Positions 29,016-38,919 of a stretch of DNA of 64,000 bases are shown here, piece by piece; position 1 is the stretch's first letter, and every line of letters begins with the position of its first letter. The notes beneath the pieces are model-generated. The model saw only the letters and a program-made list of their open reading frames with translations. It had not been told where the DNA came from and did not search any database. Source of the DNA: Gammaproteobacteria bacterium. Its GTDB lineage: Bacteria; Pseudomonadota; Gammaproteobacteria; Arenicellales; CAJQKF01. Location: positions 31,120-95,119 of the forward strand of contig JAUIEZ010000002.1 of the NCBI GenBank assembly GCA_030429665.1. The letters are read 5' to 3'. Position numbers and translations under genes: made by a program.

Positions 29016-31492
29016 GGACCGCCCGGCTCACCGTTCGTTTCGCGCGCTGCGAAATCGCGCCGGCGCGCGGAGAATTCGATCAGCCGTTGCTCCGCGCGGC
29101 CGTTGACGGAATCGCCCGGAAAGCACCCGTCGTCGCCGCGTTCGCCGGCTTCGATGCCGGTCAGAAGCGCAATGCCGTCATCCACGTGGTCGATGGCGTA
29201 CACGTGAAAGCGGCCGTCGGCTACCGCCGCGACGACGTCGGCGCGCAACATGAGGTGCTTGACGTTGGCGCGCGGTATCACAACGCCTTGATCACCGGTC
29301 AGCTCGCGCGCATGGCAGCAATCGAAGAAACCCTCGATCTTCTCGTTCACGCCACCGATGGCCTGGATGCCGCCATGCTGGTTGACCGAACCGGTCACCG
29401 CCAGCGACTGGCGCAAGGGCACGCCGGCAAGGTCGGAAAGCAGCGCGAAGAGTTCCGCGGCCGACGCGCTGTCGCCCTCGACGCCGCCGTACGATTGCTC
29501 GAACACCAGGCTGGCGGACAACGACAGCGGTCGATCGGTGGCAAACCTGGCCCCCAGGTAGCTCGACAGGATCATGACACCCTTGGAATGTATCGGTCCG
29601 CCGAGCTCGACCTCCCGTTCGATGTCGACCACCTGTCCGTCGCCCACGCGGGTTCGCGCGCTGATGCGCGACGGTCGGCCGAAACCGTACTCGCCCAGGC
29701 CGATCACCGACAGGCCGTTGACGCGACCGACGTATTCGCCGGTCGTATCGACGAGGATCGTGCCGCGCCGGATCTCTTCCTGCATGCGCTCGCGAATTCG
29801 TCCGGAGCGCTCGTCGCGCTTGTCGATCGCCTGCTCCACGTCCACCCGGGTGACGAGATCGACCCGACCGTTCTTTCGTGCCCAGTACGCCGACTCGCGC
29901 AGTACGTCGCCGATACGGCCGACCCGCATCGACAGCTTCTCGTTGTCACTGGACAACCGAACCCCGTGCTCGATAACCGCGCCAATGGCGCCGCGGTCAA
30001 ATGCGGGCAGCGCCTCGCGACGAACCAGGGTGGCGATCAGCCGCGCATATTCGCGTTCGCTCTGGGCGCCGCGCGCCAGGCGGTCGTCGAAGTCGACCTG
30101 GACCTTGAAGAGGTCCGCGAACTCCGGGTCGAGCTCGGACAACAGGTAGTAGATCACGGGTTCACCGAGAAGTATCACCTTCACCGATAGCGGTATGGAC
30201 TGCGGCTCGAGGGTGGCGGTGGACATCAGGCCGAGGCTTTCGCCAAGCGGTTCCAGGCGCAGTTCGTGCGATCGAAGCGTGCGCTTGAGCGCCTCCCACG
30301 CGAACGGTTCGCGCAGTAACTTCAGGGCATCGACCAACAGGTAACCGCCATTCGCCCGGTGCAGCGTCCCGGGCCGGATCATCGTGAAGTCCGTTACGAG
30401 CGCCCCCTGCAGGGCGCGGTGCTCGATGCGTCCCAGCAGGTTGTTGTAGGTCGGGTTGTCCTCGTAGATGACCGGCGCGCCGTGATTTGCCGATCCCGGT
30501 GTCAACACGTTCACGCGGTAGCGGTTCGTCCACGACAGGTCGTCCGGGTCGCGAAGCGCCCGAGGCCCGAAAAGCATGGCGTTTTGCTTCGCGTCGGGGA
30601 GAAAGAGTTGAAAGTTGCCGACGATGTCCTGCTCGACCTGCGAGAGGTACTCGCTCACCTCGGCGATATCCGCGAAGGACTCGCGCAACGGCTCGAGCAG
30701 TTGCGCCACGACCGCCGCCGACATCTCCCGGTTCAGCGAGTCGATTTTGGCCCGACTGTCCCGCTGCCATTGCGGCAGGTGTCTGAACACCTGCACGAGC
30801 TCTTCCTGCAGTTCCTTGATGTCCGCCTGAATCCTTTGCCTCTGTGCTTCGGGTAGCTTCTCGAATGCTTCGGGATCGATCGTCTCGCCGTTTTTCACCG
30901 GCACCATCGTGATGCCCGACGGTGTTCGGATCATGGCGATATCGCGCGACTCCGCCTTGTGCTGCAACTCGCGCAGCGCGCGCTGGTGGCGATCGTTGAG
31001 GTCCACCTCGATGGCCTCGGCGCGCGTGCGGTACTCGTCGCTTTCGAAGATCGCCGGCAGCGCCCGGGATAATTCCGCGATCAGGTCGTTCATGGACTCG
31101 GCCAGGCGAATGCCCCGACCGGCGGGCAGCTGCATCACGCGCGGCTTGCGGTGGTCGTCGAAGTTGTTGACGTAGCACCATTCCGGGGGCACCGCTTCAG
31201 CGGCCGCCCGCTCGCGAGCGAACGCGTGCGCCAACGTGAGCTTGCCCACACCGGGCGGCCCCAGGAGAAACAGGTTGTAACCGTCCGAGCGCATGCCGAT
31301 GCCGAAGTCCAACGCGTCCACGGCCCGTTGCTGGCCGATGAATCCGGGCAGATCCTCGAGGTCGTCGGTACTGGCGCAGCCCAGTGCCTCGATGTCACAC
31401 CCCGGACGCAGCATGCCGGGCGCGAGCCGTTCAGCGGGCATCGGCAGTTCCTCCGGCAAGCGCCCGGCACGGCACTGGCGATCGTCGCGCAA
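29012..31492 (-). CDS. Lon-related (LonB-like) ATP-dependent protease
   Basis: 'LFLLGPPGVGKLTLAHAFA' Walker A; 'SYGGVEGDSASAAELFALLSDLAGVPLRQSLAVTGSVNQHGGIQAIGGVNEKIEGFFD' Lon-type Ser/Lys protease domain. Confidence 0.94.
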   Translation of the reverse strand: MRDDRQCRAGRLPEELPMPAERLAPGMLRPGCDIEALGCASTDDLEDLPGFIGQQRAVDALDFGIGMRSDGYNLFLLGPPGVGKLTLAHAFARERAAAEAVPPEWCYVNNFDDHRKPRVMQLPAGRGIRLAESMNDLIAELSRALPAIFESDEYRTRAEAIEVDLNDRHQRALRELQHKAESRDIAMIRTPSGITMVPVKNGETIDPEAFEKLPEAQRQRIQADIKELQEELVQVFRHLPQWQRDSRAKIDSLNREMSAAVVAQLLEPLRESFADIAEVSEYLSQVEQDIVGNFQLFLPDAKQNAMLFGPRALRDPDDLSWTNRYRVNVLTPGSANHGAPVIYEDNPTYNNLLGRIEHRALQGALVTDFTMIRPGTLHRANGGYLLVDALKLLREPFAWEALKRTLRSHELRLEPLGESLGLMSTATLEPQSIPLSVKVILLGEPVIYYLLSELDPEFADLFKVQVDFDDRLARGAQSEREYARLIATLVRREALPAFDRGAIGAVIEHGVRLSSDNEKLSMRVGRIGDVLRESAYWARKNGRVDLVTRVDVEQAIDKRDERSGRIRERMQEEIRRGTILVDTTGEYVGRVNGLSVIGLGEYGFGRPSRISARTRVGDGQVVDIEREVELGGPIHSKGVMILSSYLGARFATDRPLSLSASLVFEQSYGGVEGDSASAAELFALLSDLAGVPLRQSLAVTGSVNQHGGIQAIGGVNEKIEGFFDCCHARELTGDQGVVIPRANVKHLMLRADVVAAVADGRFHVYAIDHVDDGIALLTGIEAGERGDDGCFPGDSVNGRAEQRLIEFSARRRDFAARETNGEPGGP

Positions 31493-31521
31493 ATACCGCG
31501 CCGGACGCGTGCATGCCGGCG

Positions 31522-31980
31522 TCAGGACACGCGGACTTTCTTGACCGGGCGCTGTTCGCCGGGCAGCCGCGGCAACGAGATCTCCAGCACGCCCTTGGCG
31601 AACTTCGCGCCGATGCGGTCGCGGTCGACGTCGTCCGGCAACCTGAAGGCGCGCCGGAACGCGCCGTAGCTGCGTTCCACCAGGTAGTAGTTGCGCTTTT
31701 TCTCCTCGTGCTCATTACGCTTCTCGCCGGCAATCACCAGCACGTTTCCCTCGACGGTGATGTCGACGTCCTTCTTGTCCATGCCGGGCAGCTCGAGAGA
31801 AATCTCGTAGCCGTCCGAGGACTCCGAGGCGTCCGCGTTGGGCGCCTGCCGCTCGCCGCGAAGCTTGCGAAACCCCTGCGCCAAGCGCTCGAAAACGTGT
31901 TCGACCTCGGTGCGAAGCCCTTCCAGCGCCGTCGACGCGCCGCCGCCGTCGATAGCGACCTTTCTCGATTTACCAGCCAT
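31522..31980 (-). CDS. Hsp20/alpha-crystallin small heat-shock protein
   Basis: 'YEISLELPGMDKKDVDITVEGNVLVIAGEKR...YGAFRRAFRLPDDVDRDRIGAKFAKGVLEISLPR'. Confidence 0.95.
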   Translation of the reverse strand: MAGKSRKVAIDGGGASTALEGLRTEVEHVFERLAQGFRKLRGERQAPNADASESSDGYEISLELPGMDKKDVDITVEGNVLVIAGEKRNEHEEKKRNYYLVERSYGAFRRAFRLPDDVDRDRIGAKFAKGVLEISLPRLPGEQRPVKKVRVS

Positions 31981-32209
31981 TTCGGTCTCCGATTACTTGG
32001 ATAATGAAGAGATGATAGAAATTCCCGGCGCGCGCCATCTTGATCCGGATCAACGACCGCCACGCCCGCGATGCGCATCTTCCTCGTCCCGCGCCGTCGC
32101 CGGTTCGCTATACTGTCCAGGCGGACGATCAATCAGCGCGGCGACGGTCGGCAAAGCCGCAGCTTCGTATCCTCCGCGCCGCATCGGGGTAATGACAGCG
32201 TGACATCCC

Positions 32210-34033
32210 ATGAGCGTCACCGGCCCAGCGATCCGCGATATTTCGCACTACATCTGGCATAGCCGCTACCGCTTCGACGACGGCGTGGCTTCCCGCGATC
32301 GCTCGATCGCCGACACCTGGCGTCGCGTGGCCGGGGCGCTGGCCGCCGTCGAACCCGCCGACACGGATACCTGGGCACGGCGCTTCCGGGACCTGCTCGA
32401 CGATTTCCGCTTCCTGCCGGGCGGCCGCATACTCGCCGGCTGCGGCACGGGACGTCGCGTCACGCTGTTCAACTGCTTCGTCATGGGTCATATCGAGGAT
32501 TCCCTGGACGGCATCTTCGACGCGTTGAAGGAAGGCGCTCTGACCATGCAGCAGGGCGGCGGTGTCGGTTACGATTTCTCGACCCTGCGCCCGGCCGGTT
32601 CGCGCACTCGCGGCGCCGGCCGCATCGCCTCGGGACCGGTATCCTTTCTTTCGATATGGGACGCCATGTGCGACACGCTGCTGTCCACGGGCAGTCGACG
32701 CGGCGCCATGATGGCCACGCTGCGCTGCGACCATCCGGACATCGAATCCTTTGTCGACGCCAAGCGCGAACCCGGTTCCCTCAGCCACTTCAACCTGTCG
32801 GTGCTTGCCACCGATGCATTCATGCGGGCAGTTCGCGCCGACGAGGCCTGGCCGCTGGTGTTCCCTGACGACGGACACGGCGTAAACGGACAAGGCGCGC
32901 GGCACGTCGAGCGGGCGTGGTCCGGAAGCGCGCAAACCGTACGCTGCCGCGTGCACCGTAGCGTACGTGCACGGGATCTGTGGGAGCACATCGTGCGCTC
33001 CAGCTACGAGCGCTCCGAACCCGGAGTACTGTTCATCGACCGCATCAACCGGCTGAACAACCTGTCGTATCGCGAGATCATCAGCGCCACCAATCCCTGC
33101 GGCGAGGTACCGCTGCCGCCCTACGGCGCATGTAATCTGGGTTCGTTGAACCTGGTTCGATTCGTGGTCGATCCGTTCGGCCCGAACCGCCACTTCGACA
33201 TGGACAGGTTCCGACAGGCCGCGGGCGTCGCCGTGCGCATGCTGGACAACGTGGTGGACGCGTCGTCGTTCCCGTTGCCCCAACAAGCGAAACAGGCTTC
33301 GGGTTCGCGGCGTATCGGGCTGGGCATCACCGGTCTCGCGGACTGTCTCACCATGCTCGGACTCGTGTACGGGGACGACGCGTCACTCCGCTTCGCCGGC
33401 GACGTCGTGCGCAATCTCTGCCATGAGGCGTATCGAAGCTCGATCGACCTGGCCCGCGAGAAGGGCGCGTTTCCGTTCTTCGAGCCGGCCTATCTCGACG
33501 GCGCATTCGTCCGGACGCTGCCGGACGACATCCGCGACGGCATCGCCAGGGACGGTATTCGCAATTCCCACCTGGTCGCCATTGCGCCCACCGGCACCAT
33601 CAGCCTGCTGGCCGACAACGTGTCGAGCGGCCTGGAGCCGATTTTCGACATCGAACAGCGACGCCGCGTCATCGACGCGACCGGCCGCGCCCGAACGTTC
33701 GAACTGCGCGACCACGCCTACCGGCTATGGCGCGAGAAGTTCGGCGAGCAGGCCGAACCGCCGCCAACGTTCGTCACCGCGCGCCATCTCGATCCGGAAC
33801 GGCACCTTCGCATGCAGGCGGCGCTTCAGCCTTACGTGGACAATGCCATCTCGAAGACCATCAACGTGCCGGCGCGGTTCGATTTCGAGCGCTATCGCTC
33901 GATCCATGACAGGGCCTTCGATCTCGGGCTCAAGGGCTGCACGACATTTCGCCCGCAGGGCGCCGGCGAAGCGGTTCTCTCGGCGGTCGACGGCGACGCC
34001 CACTGCTGCAGCATCGACCGCGAGGCCGACTGA
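32210..34033 (+). CDS. nrdJ: Adenosylcobalamin-dependent (class II) ribonucleoside-diphosphate reductase
   Basis: 607 aa; 'FLPGGRILAGCGTGRRVTLFNCFVMG', 'NPCGEVPLPPYGACNLGSLNL', 'LVAIAPTGTISLLADNVSSGLEPIF', 'TINVP', 'LKGCTTFRP'. Confidence 0.93.
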   Translation: MSVTGPAIRDISHYIWHSRYRFDDGVASRDRSIADTWRRVAGALAAVEPADTDTWARRFRDLLDDFRFLPGGRILAGCGTGRRVTLFNCFVMGHIEDSLDGIFDALKEGALTMQQGGGVGYDFSTLRPAGSRTRGAGRIASGPVSFLSIWDAMCDTLLSTGSRRGAMMATLRCDHPDIESFVDAKREPGSLSHFNLSVLATDAFMRAVRADEAWPLVFPDDGHGVNGQGARHVERAWSGSAQTVRCRVHRSVRARDLWEHIVRSSYERSEPGVLFIDRINRLNNLSYREIISATNPCGEVPLPPYGACNLGSLNLVRFVVDPFGPNRHFDMDRFRQAAGVAVRMLDNVVDASSFPLPQQAKQASGSRRIGLGITGLADCLTMLGLVYGDDASLRFAGDVVRNLCHEAYRSSIDLAREKGAFPFFEPAYLDGAFVRTLPDDIRDGIARDGIRNSHLVAIAPTGTISLLADNVSSGLEPIFDIEQRRRVIDATGRARTFELRDHAYRLWREKFGEQAEPPPTFVTARHLDPERHLRMQAALQPYVDNAISKTINVPARFDFERYRSIHDRAFDLGLKGCTTFRPQGAGEAVLSAVDGDAHCCSIDREAD

Positions 34034-34054
34034 ACCAACCGCCGCGCCGTCGGG

Positions 34055-34528
34055 CTACAACACCCGGCGCGCCTTCCAGTACTTGCGGGACCAGTAGGAC
34101 GAGGACAGCGACGACTCGGTGACGCCTCGGCTCTCCGAGGCGTGGATGAAGCGCCCGTTGTCGACGTACACGCCGACGTGACGCTTGAACCAACCGGTCT
34201 TGAAGAATACGAGATCGCCGCTTTTAAGCTTGCCGCGGCTCACGCGCCGGCCCACGTCCTCCTGGTCCTTGGTGCTGCGGGGCAAACTTACGCGGTAGAC
34301 GTCGCGGTACAGCGACTGGACGTAGGCCGAGCAGTCCACACCGTTCCTGCTGCTGCCGCCGATACGGTAGGGCGTGCCCTGCCATTGGCGGTAATGCGCC
34401 ATCAACTTGGCGACGATCGCATCCGGGGCGGGAGCGCGACCGGTGCTCGCGCAGCCCGCGGTCAACGCGGCCAGCACCAGCAGCGCCAGGCCGTAAAAGG
34501 CAATGCGAGTCGCGATAAGATCCTTCAT
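34055..34528 (-). CDS. NlpC/P60 family lipoprotein (cell-wall endopeptidase)
   Basis: 'LLVLAALTAGCAS' lipobox; 'WQGTPYRIGGSSRNGVDCSAYVQSLYRDVYRVSLPRST...FKRHVGVYVDNGRFIHAS'. Confidence 0.93.
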   Translation of the reverse strand: MKDLIATRIAFYGLALLVLAALTAGCASTGRAPAPDAIVAKLMAHYRQWQGTPYRIGGSSRNGVDCSAYVQSLYRDVYRVSLPRSTKDQEDVGRRVSRGKLKSGDLVFFKTGWFKRHVGVYVDNGRFIHASESRGVTESSLSSSYWSRKYWKARRVL

Positions 34529-34599
34529 GACGTGACATCGGCTAAACCAACCGTGGCATTGTGCCCGCGGCCCGCGCGCGCGTCAAAACGTCGCCGGAC

Positions 34600-35856
34600 T
34601 CAAGCGGCAAGCGCCCGCAGGCTCTCGGCCAGTCGCGCGATCCCGGTGTCGATGGTGTCGATGTCGGCGCAGGAGAAATTCAGCCGCAGCGTGTTTTCCT
34701 CCGGCGCGCCGGTGTAAAAGGGCAGGCCCGGCACGAAGGCGACGCCGTGCTCGATGGCACGATCGAACAATGCCATGGAAGACACGCCGTCAAGGGTCAA
34801 CCACAGGAACATGCCGCCCTGCGGTTCGGTATAGCGGCAATCGGCCGGGAAGTGGCGCGCCAGGGCGTCGAGCATGGCACGGCACTGCGCGCCGTATCGT
34901 TCGCGGATCAGTTCGATGTGGGCATCGAGGTCGTTGTCGGCAAGGTAGCGCAACACGATGCGCTGGGTGACCTCGCTGGTATGCAGGTCGGTGGCCTGCT
35001 TGGCCACCACCAGCTTGTCCATCAACTCGCCGCGGGCCACCAGCCAGCCGACACGCAGCGACGGCGCCACGATCTTGGAAAACGATCCAAGCATCACCGT
35101 GTGTTCGGGCGCGAGCGAGGCGAACGACGTCGCCGGCGCGCCCGAGAAGCGCAGTTCGTGGTACGGGTCGTCCTCGATCAGCCAGGTATTGGAGGCGCCG
35201 ATCACCTCGGCCACCTCGCGCCTGCAGGCCTCGTCGTAACTCACGCCCGAAGGATTCTGGAACGTCGGCACGGTGTAGAACAGGCGCGGCCGGCGGCTCT
35301 CGAGCACCGATTGCAGCGCGCCGGCGTCGGCGCCGTTCTCGGTCAACGGCACGCCGGCGAATTGCGGGCGGTAGATGGAGAACGCCTGGATCGCGCCGAG
35401 GTAGCCGGGTTGCTCGATGGCGACCGCATCGCCCTCGTTGAGCAACACCTTGCCGAGCAGGTCGAGCCCCTGCTGGGATCCGGTGGTAACGAGCACGTCG
35501 GCGGCATCGACGTCGACGCCGCGGCGGCGGTAACGCGCCGCGATCCACTCGCGCAGCGGCGCATAGCCTTCCAAGCTGCCGTACTGCAATGCCGACCCGG
35601 CGTCGTCTCCGAGCACGGCCGACGCCGCGGCGCGAACGGCCTCGGCCGGGAACAGCGCGCGGTTGGGCAGTCCGCCGGCGAATGAAATAACGTCGTCGCT
35701 GATGGCAACCTTGAGAATCTCGCGCAGGAAGGAACGCGGTACATCGTTGATGCGGTCGGCGAATGTTGGCTTCATGTTGGCGGCGGCGTGGTTTCCGATG
35801 CAGGCAAGTATGTGGCGTCGCAAGACGGCGGAAAAGCGACAATTGTATTTCGTCAC
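34600..35856 (-). CDS. PLP-dependent class I/II aminotransferase (2-aminoadipate transaminase-like)
   Basis: 'VISFAGGLPNRALFPAEAV...LQYGSLEGYAPLREWIAARY...TTGSQQGLDLLGKVLLNEGD...MLGSFSKIVAPSLRVGWLVA'. Start may be 35775. Confidence 0.93.
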   Translation of the reverse strand: MTKYNCRFSAVLRRHILACIGNHAAANMKPTFADRINDVPRSFLREILKVAISDDVISFAGGLPNRALFPAEAVRAAASAVLGDDAGSALQYGSLEGYAPLREWIAARYRRRGVDVDAADVLVTTGSQQGLDLLGKVLLNEGDAVAIEQPGYLGAIQAFSIYRPQFAGVPLTENGADAGALQSVLESRRPRLFYTVPTFQNPSGVSYDEACRREVAEVIGASNTWLIEDDPYHELRFSGAPATSFASLAPEHTVMLGSFSKIVAPSLRVGWLVARGELMDKLVVAKQATDLHTSEVTQRIVLRYLADNDLDAHIELIRERYGAQCRAMLDALARHFPADCRYTEPQGGMFLWLTLDGVSSMALFDRAIEHGVAFVPGLPFYTGAPEENTLRLNFSCADIDTIDTGIARLAESLRALAA

Positions 35857-35951
35857 GTGGGCAAACTGTCATGGCCGCCGGGCGGCGCGATGGCGGTTGG
35901 CGGCACCGTGTGTCAAACTGCCGCGCCCGACATTCGCTGACGACCGTGGAG

Positions 35952-36752
35952 ATGAACGACGAGCAAATCGAACGAGCCGCGGCGGCGCTTGCCGCCGCCT
36001 GGCGCGACGATGCGCATTTCGGCGCCATGCCGGAAGGATGCGCGCCGGCGACGCTCGCCGACGGGTACGCCGTGCAGTCGCGCCTCGCCAAACTCGTGGG
36101 CACACCGCAATCCGGTTGGAAGATCGCCGCCACCAGCGCCGGCGGGCAGCGCCATATCGGCGTCGAGCATCCCTTGATCGGACGGCTGTTTGCCGACCGC
36201 GTCTACCCGGCGCCGGCGACGCTGATGATGCGCGACAACCGCATGCGAGTGGCGGAGGCGGAGTTCTGCTTCCGTTTCGGCCGCGACCTGCCGGCCGGCG
36301 TCACGGACCTCACCGCCGAGGCAGTCATGGAATACGTCGACGCGCTGTTCCCGGCCATCGAGGTGCCCGACTCGCGGTTTGTCGACTTCGTCTCCGTCGG
36401 CGCGCCCGCGCTGGTGGCCGACAATGCCTGCGCGCGCGAATTCGTGCTCGGCGAACCGGTCGCCGGCGACTGGCGCGACATCGCCTTCGACCGTTTTCCC
36501 GTCGTGGTCTACCTTGACGGCGAACGCGCCGTGGAGGGCGTCGGCGCGGACGTGCTCGGCGACCCGCGCGATGCGCTGGCGTGGATGGCGAACGAATGCG
36601 CCCGGCGCGACATGACGTTGAAATCCGGCCACCTCGTCACCACGGGTGTGTTGGGCCGCCCGCTCGCCATTGCCCCCGGCAACCGGGTGCGCGCGGACTT
36701 CGGCGTGCTCGGGGAGGTCGAGCTGTCGCTCTCCGGGGAACCCGGGGCATGA
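35952..36752 (+). CDS. 2-keto-4-pentenoate hydratase-like protein
   Basis: 266 aa; 'SGWKIAATSAGGQRHIGVEHPLIGRLFADRVYPAPATL...AEAEFCFRFGRDLP'. Confidence 0.88.
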   Translation: MNDEQIERAAAALAAAWRDDAHFGAMPEGCAPATLADGYAVQSRLAKLVGTPQSGWKIAATSAGGQRHIGVEHPLIGRLFADRVYPAPATLMMRDNRMRVAEAEFCFRFGRDLPAGVTDLTAEAVMEYVDALFPAIEVPDSRFVDFVSVGAPALVADNACAREFVLGEPVAGDWRDIAFDRFPVVVYLDGERAVEGVGADVLGDPRDALAWMANECARRDMTLKSGHLVTTGVLGRPLAIAPGNRVRADFGVLGEVELSLSGEPGA

Positions 36753-37096
36753 GTCTTCCAAACTTTCGAGGAATGCGAGACATGAATGAACAGCAAAAAA
36801 CCGAAGTCGAAGCCGCGGTCTACCGTCGGCTGGTGCAGCACCTGCGCGAGCATCCCGAGGCGCAGAACATCGACCTCATGATCCTCGCCGACTTCTGCCG
36901 CAACTGCCTGTCGAAGTGGTACATGGCGGCGGCCGCGGAACGCGGCGTCGAGATCGACTACGACGCGGCACGCGAGGTCGTCTACGGCATGCCCTACAGC
37001 GAGTGGAAGGAAAATCACCAGCCCGAGGCCACCGCCGAACAGCTGGCGGCCTACGAGGCGCGCCAGGCCGCCAAGCGGGAGAGCGGCGCGCCGTAA
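36749..37096 (+). CDS. DUF1244 family protein
   Basis: 'VEAAVYRRLVQHLREHPEAQNIDLMILADFCRNCLSKWYMAAAAERGVEIDYDAAREVVYGMPYSEWK'; start overlaps the upstream stop (ATGA). Confidence 0.9.
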   Translation: MSLPNFRGMRDMNEQQKTEVEAAVYRRLVQHLREHPEAQNIDLMILADFCRNCLSKWYMAAAAERGVEIDYDAAREVVYGMPYSEWKENHQPEATAEQLAAYEARQAAKRESGAP

Positions 37097-37224
37097 CGCC
37101 CGTCGTCCGCCCCCGGCGGACGCACTTTCCTCGACCTGACGGGACGCGCGATTCAGACCGGGCCGGTGCGCCGGTATAATCCCCGGCTCCGCGCACTCGA
37201 CAATCTCCCGGGAAACGATCCATC

Positions 37225-38874
37225 GTGCAACTTGCCCCGCTTTCTCTCCATCCGACCATCGCGCGGCCGGCAGGACCGGTCGTGCTCGTCATCGTCGACG
37301 GCGTCGGCATCGGTCGGCGCGACGAGTTCGACGCGCTGCACCTGGCTCGCACGCCGACCCTCGACCGCCTGTTCGCCGAAGGGCTCTATACCACCCTGAG
37401 CGCGCACGGCACCGCGGTGGGCCTGCCCAACGACAACGACCTGGGGGGCTCGGAGGTCGGCCACAACGTCATGGGCGCCGGCCGCGTGGTCGACCAGGGA
37501 CCGAAACTCGTCGACAACGCCTTCGCCGACGGCTCGGTCTGGCAAGGGGCGTGGAAGGACATCATCGCCCCACTGGGCGATACCGGCGGCACGCTGCACC
37601 TCGTCGGGTTGCTCTCCGACGGCAACATTCATTCCAACCAGTCGCACCTGTACCAGCTCATTGACCAGGCCGCGCGCGACGGCGTCAAGCGGCTGCGCGT
37701 GCACGCGCTGTTCGACGGCCGCGACGTACCCGACCGCAGCGCCGGCGAGTACGTCGCGCAGCTCGAGGCCGTTCTGGCGCCCCATCTCGAAGCGGGCCGC
37801 GACTACCGGATCGGCACCGGCGGCGGACGCATGATCAGCGTGATGGATCGCTACAATGCCGACTGGTCCGTGGTCGAGCGCGGCTACAACGCGATCGTGC
37901 ACGGCGACGCCCCGGTGTTCACCTCGGCCGGCGAGGCGATCGCGAAATTCCAGGCCGAGGACCGCGAGCTCAGCGACCAGTACATTCCCGTGTTCGCCGT
38001 GGACGAGGGCGGCGGCCGCGCCGGCACCGTCGCCGACGGCGACGCCGTCGTCATCTTCAATTTCCGCGGCGACCGCGCGGTGGAGCTGTGCGCCGCCTTC
38101 GAGGCGGGCGAGGACTTCGAGGGCTTCGATCGCGGCCGCGCGCCCGACGTGACCTTCGCCGGCATGATGCTTTACGACGGCGACCTCGGCGTACCCGGGC
38201 ATTACCTCGTGACGCCGACAAAGACGGAGGGCTGCTTCAGCGAGTACCTGGCCGCGACCGGCGTTGCCCAGTTCGCCTGCGCCGAGACCCAGAAGTACGG
38301 TCACGTCACCTACTTCTGGAACGGCAACCGCTCGGGGATGTTCGACGCCTCCCTCGAGGAGTACCTCGAGATTCCTTCCGATCGCTGCCCCTTCGAGCAG
38401 CGACCCTGGATGAAGGCGGCGGAAACCGCCGATGCGCTCATCGACGCGATCGGCAGCGGCCGTTTCGGCTTCATTCGCGCCAACTTCGCCGGCGGCGACA
38501 TGGTCGGACACACCGGCCAACTGCAGCCGACCATCGTGGCGCTGGAAGCCATCGACCTGTCGCTGGCGCGGGTCGACGCGGCCGTGAAACGCGCGCGCGG
38601 CTGCCTGGTGGTCACCGCCGACCACGGCAACGCCGAAGACATGGTGGAGCGTGACAAGCAGGGCCATCCGCTCCACGACGCCGAGGGCCGTCCTCGACGG
38701 CGCACCGCCCACTCGCTCAACCCGGTTCCGTTCACCATCGTCGATTACGACGGGCGCGCGTTCGAACTGGCCGGCACCACGCACCCCGGCCTGGGCAATA
38801 TCGCGCCGACGCTCGCCGAATTGATGGGCTTTTCGCCGCCACAGGGTTATGCGCCAAGCCTGGTGGCATCCTAG
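37225..38874 (+). CDS. gpmI: 2,3-bisphosphoglycerate-independent phosphoglycerate mutase
   Basis: 'VVLVIVDGVGIGRRDEFDAL', 'NDNDLGGSEVGHNVMGAGRVVDQG', 'VVTADHGNAEDM'; GTG start. Confidence 0.96.
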   Translation: MQLAPLSLHPTIARPAGPVVLVIVDGVGIGRRDEFDALHLARTPTLDRLFAEGLYTTLSAHGTAVGLPNDNDLGGSEVGHNVMGAGRVVDQGPKLVDNAFADGSVWQGAWKDIIAPLGDTGGTLHLVGLLSDGNIHSNQSHLYQLIDQAARDGVKRLRVHALFDGRDVPDRSAGEYVAQLEAVLAPHLEAGRDYRIGTGGGRMISVMDRYNADWSVVERGYNAIVHGDAPVFTSAGEAIAKFQAEDRELSDQYIPVFAVDEGGGRAGTVADGDAVVIFNFRGDRAVELCAAFEAGEDFEGFDRGRAPDVTFAGMMLYDGDLGVPGHYLVTPTKTEGCFSEYLAATGVAQFACAETQKYGHVTYFWNGNRSGMFDASLEEYLEIPSDRCPFEQRPWMKAAETADALIDAIGSGRFGFIRANFAGGDMVGHTGQLQPTIVALEAIDLSLARVDAAVKRARGCLVVTADHGNAEDMVERDKQGHPLHDAEGRPRRRTAHSLNPVPFTIVDYDGRAFELAGTTHPGLGNIAPTLAELMGFSPPQGYAPSLVAS

Positions 38875-38919
38875 CGACGACGCCCACGGGCAACGTCCGT
38901 CGCCATTGCGTGGCGACGC

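Noticed and set aside
32035-32209. Cobalamin riboswitch upstream of the B12-dependent RNR
   Set aside because: I could not find a convincing B12-box or the expected long leader.
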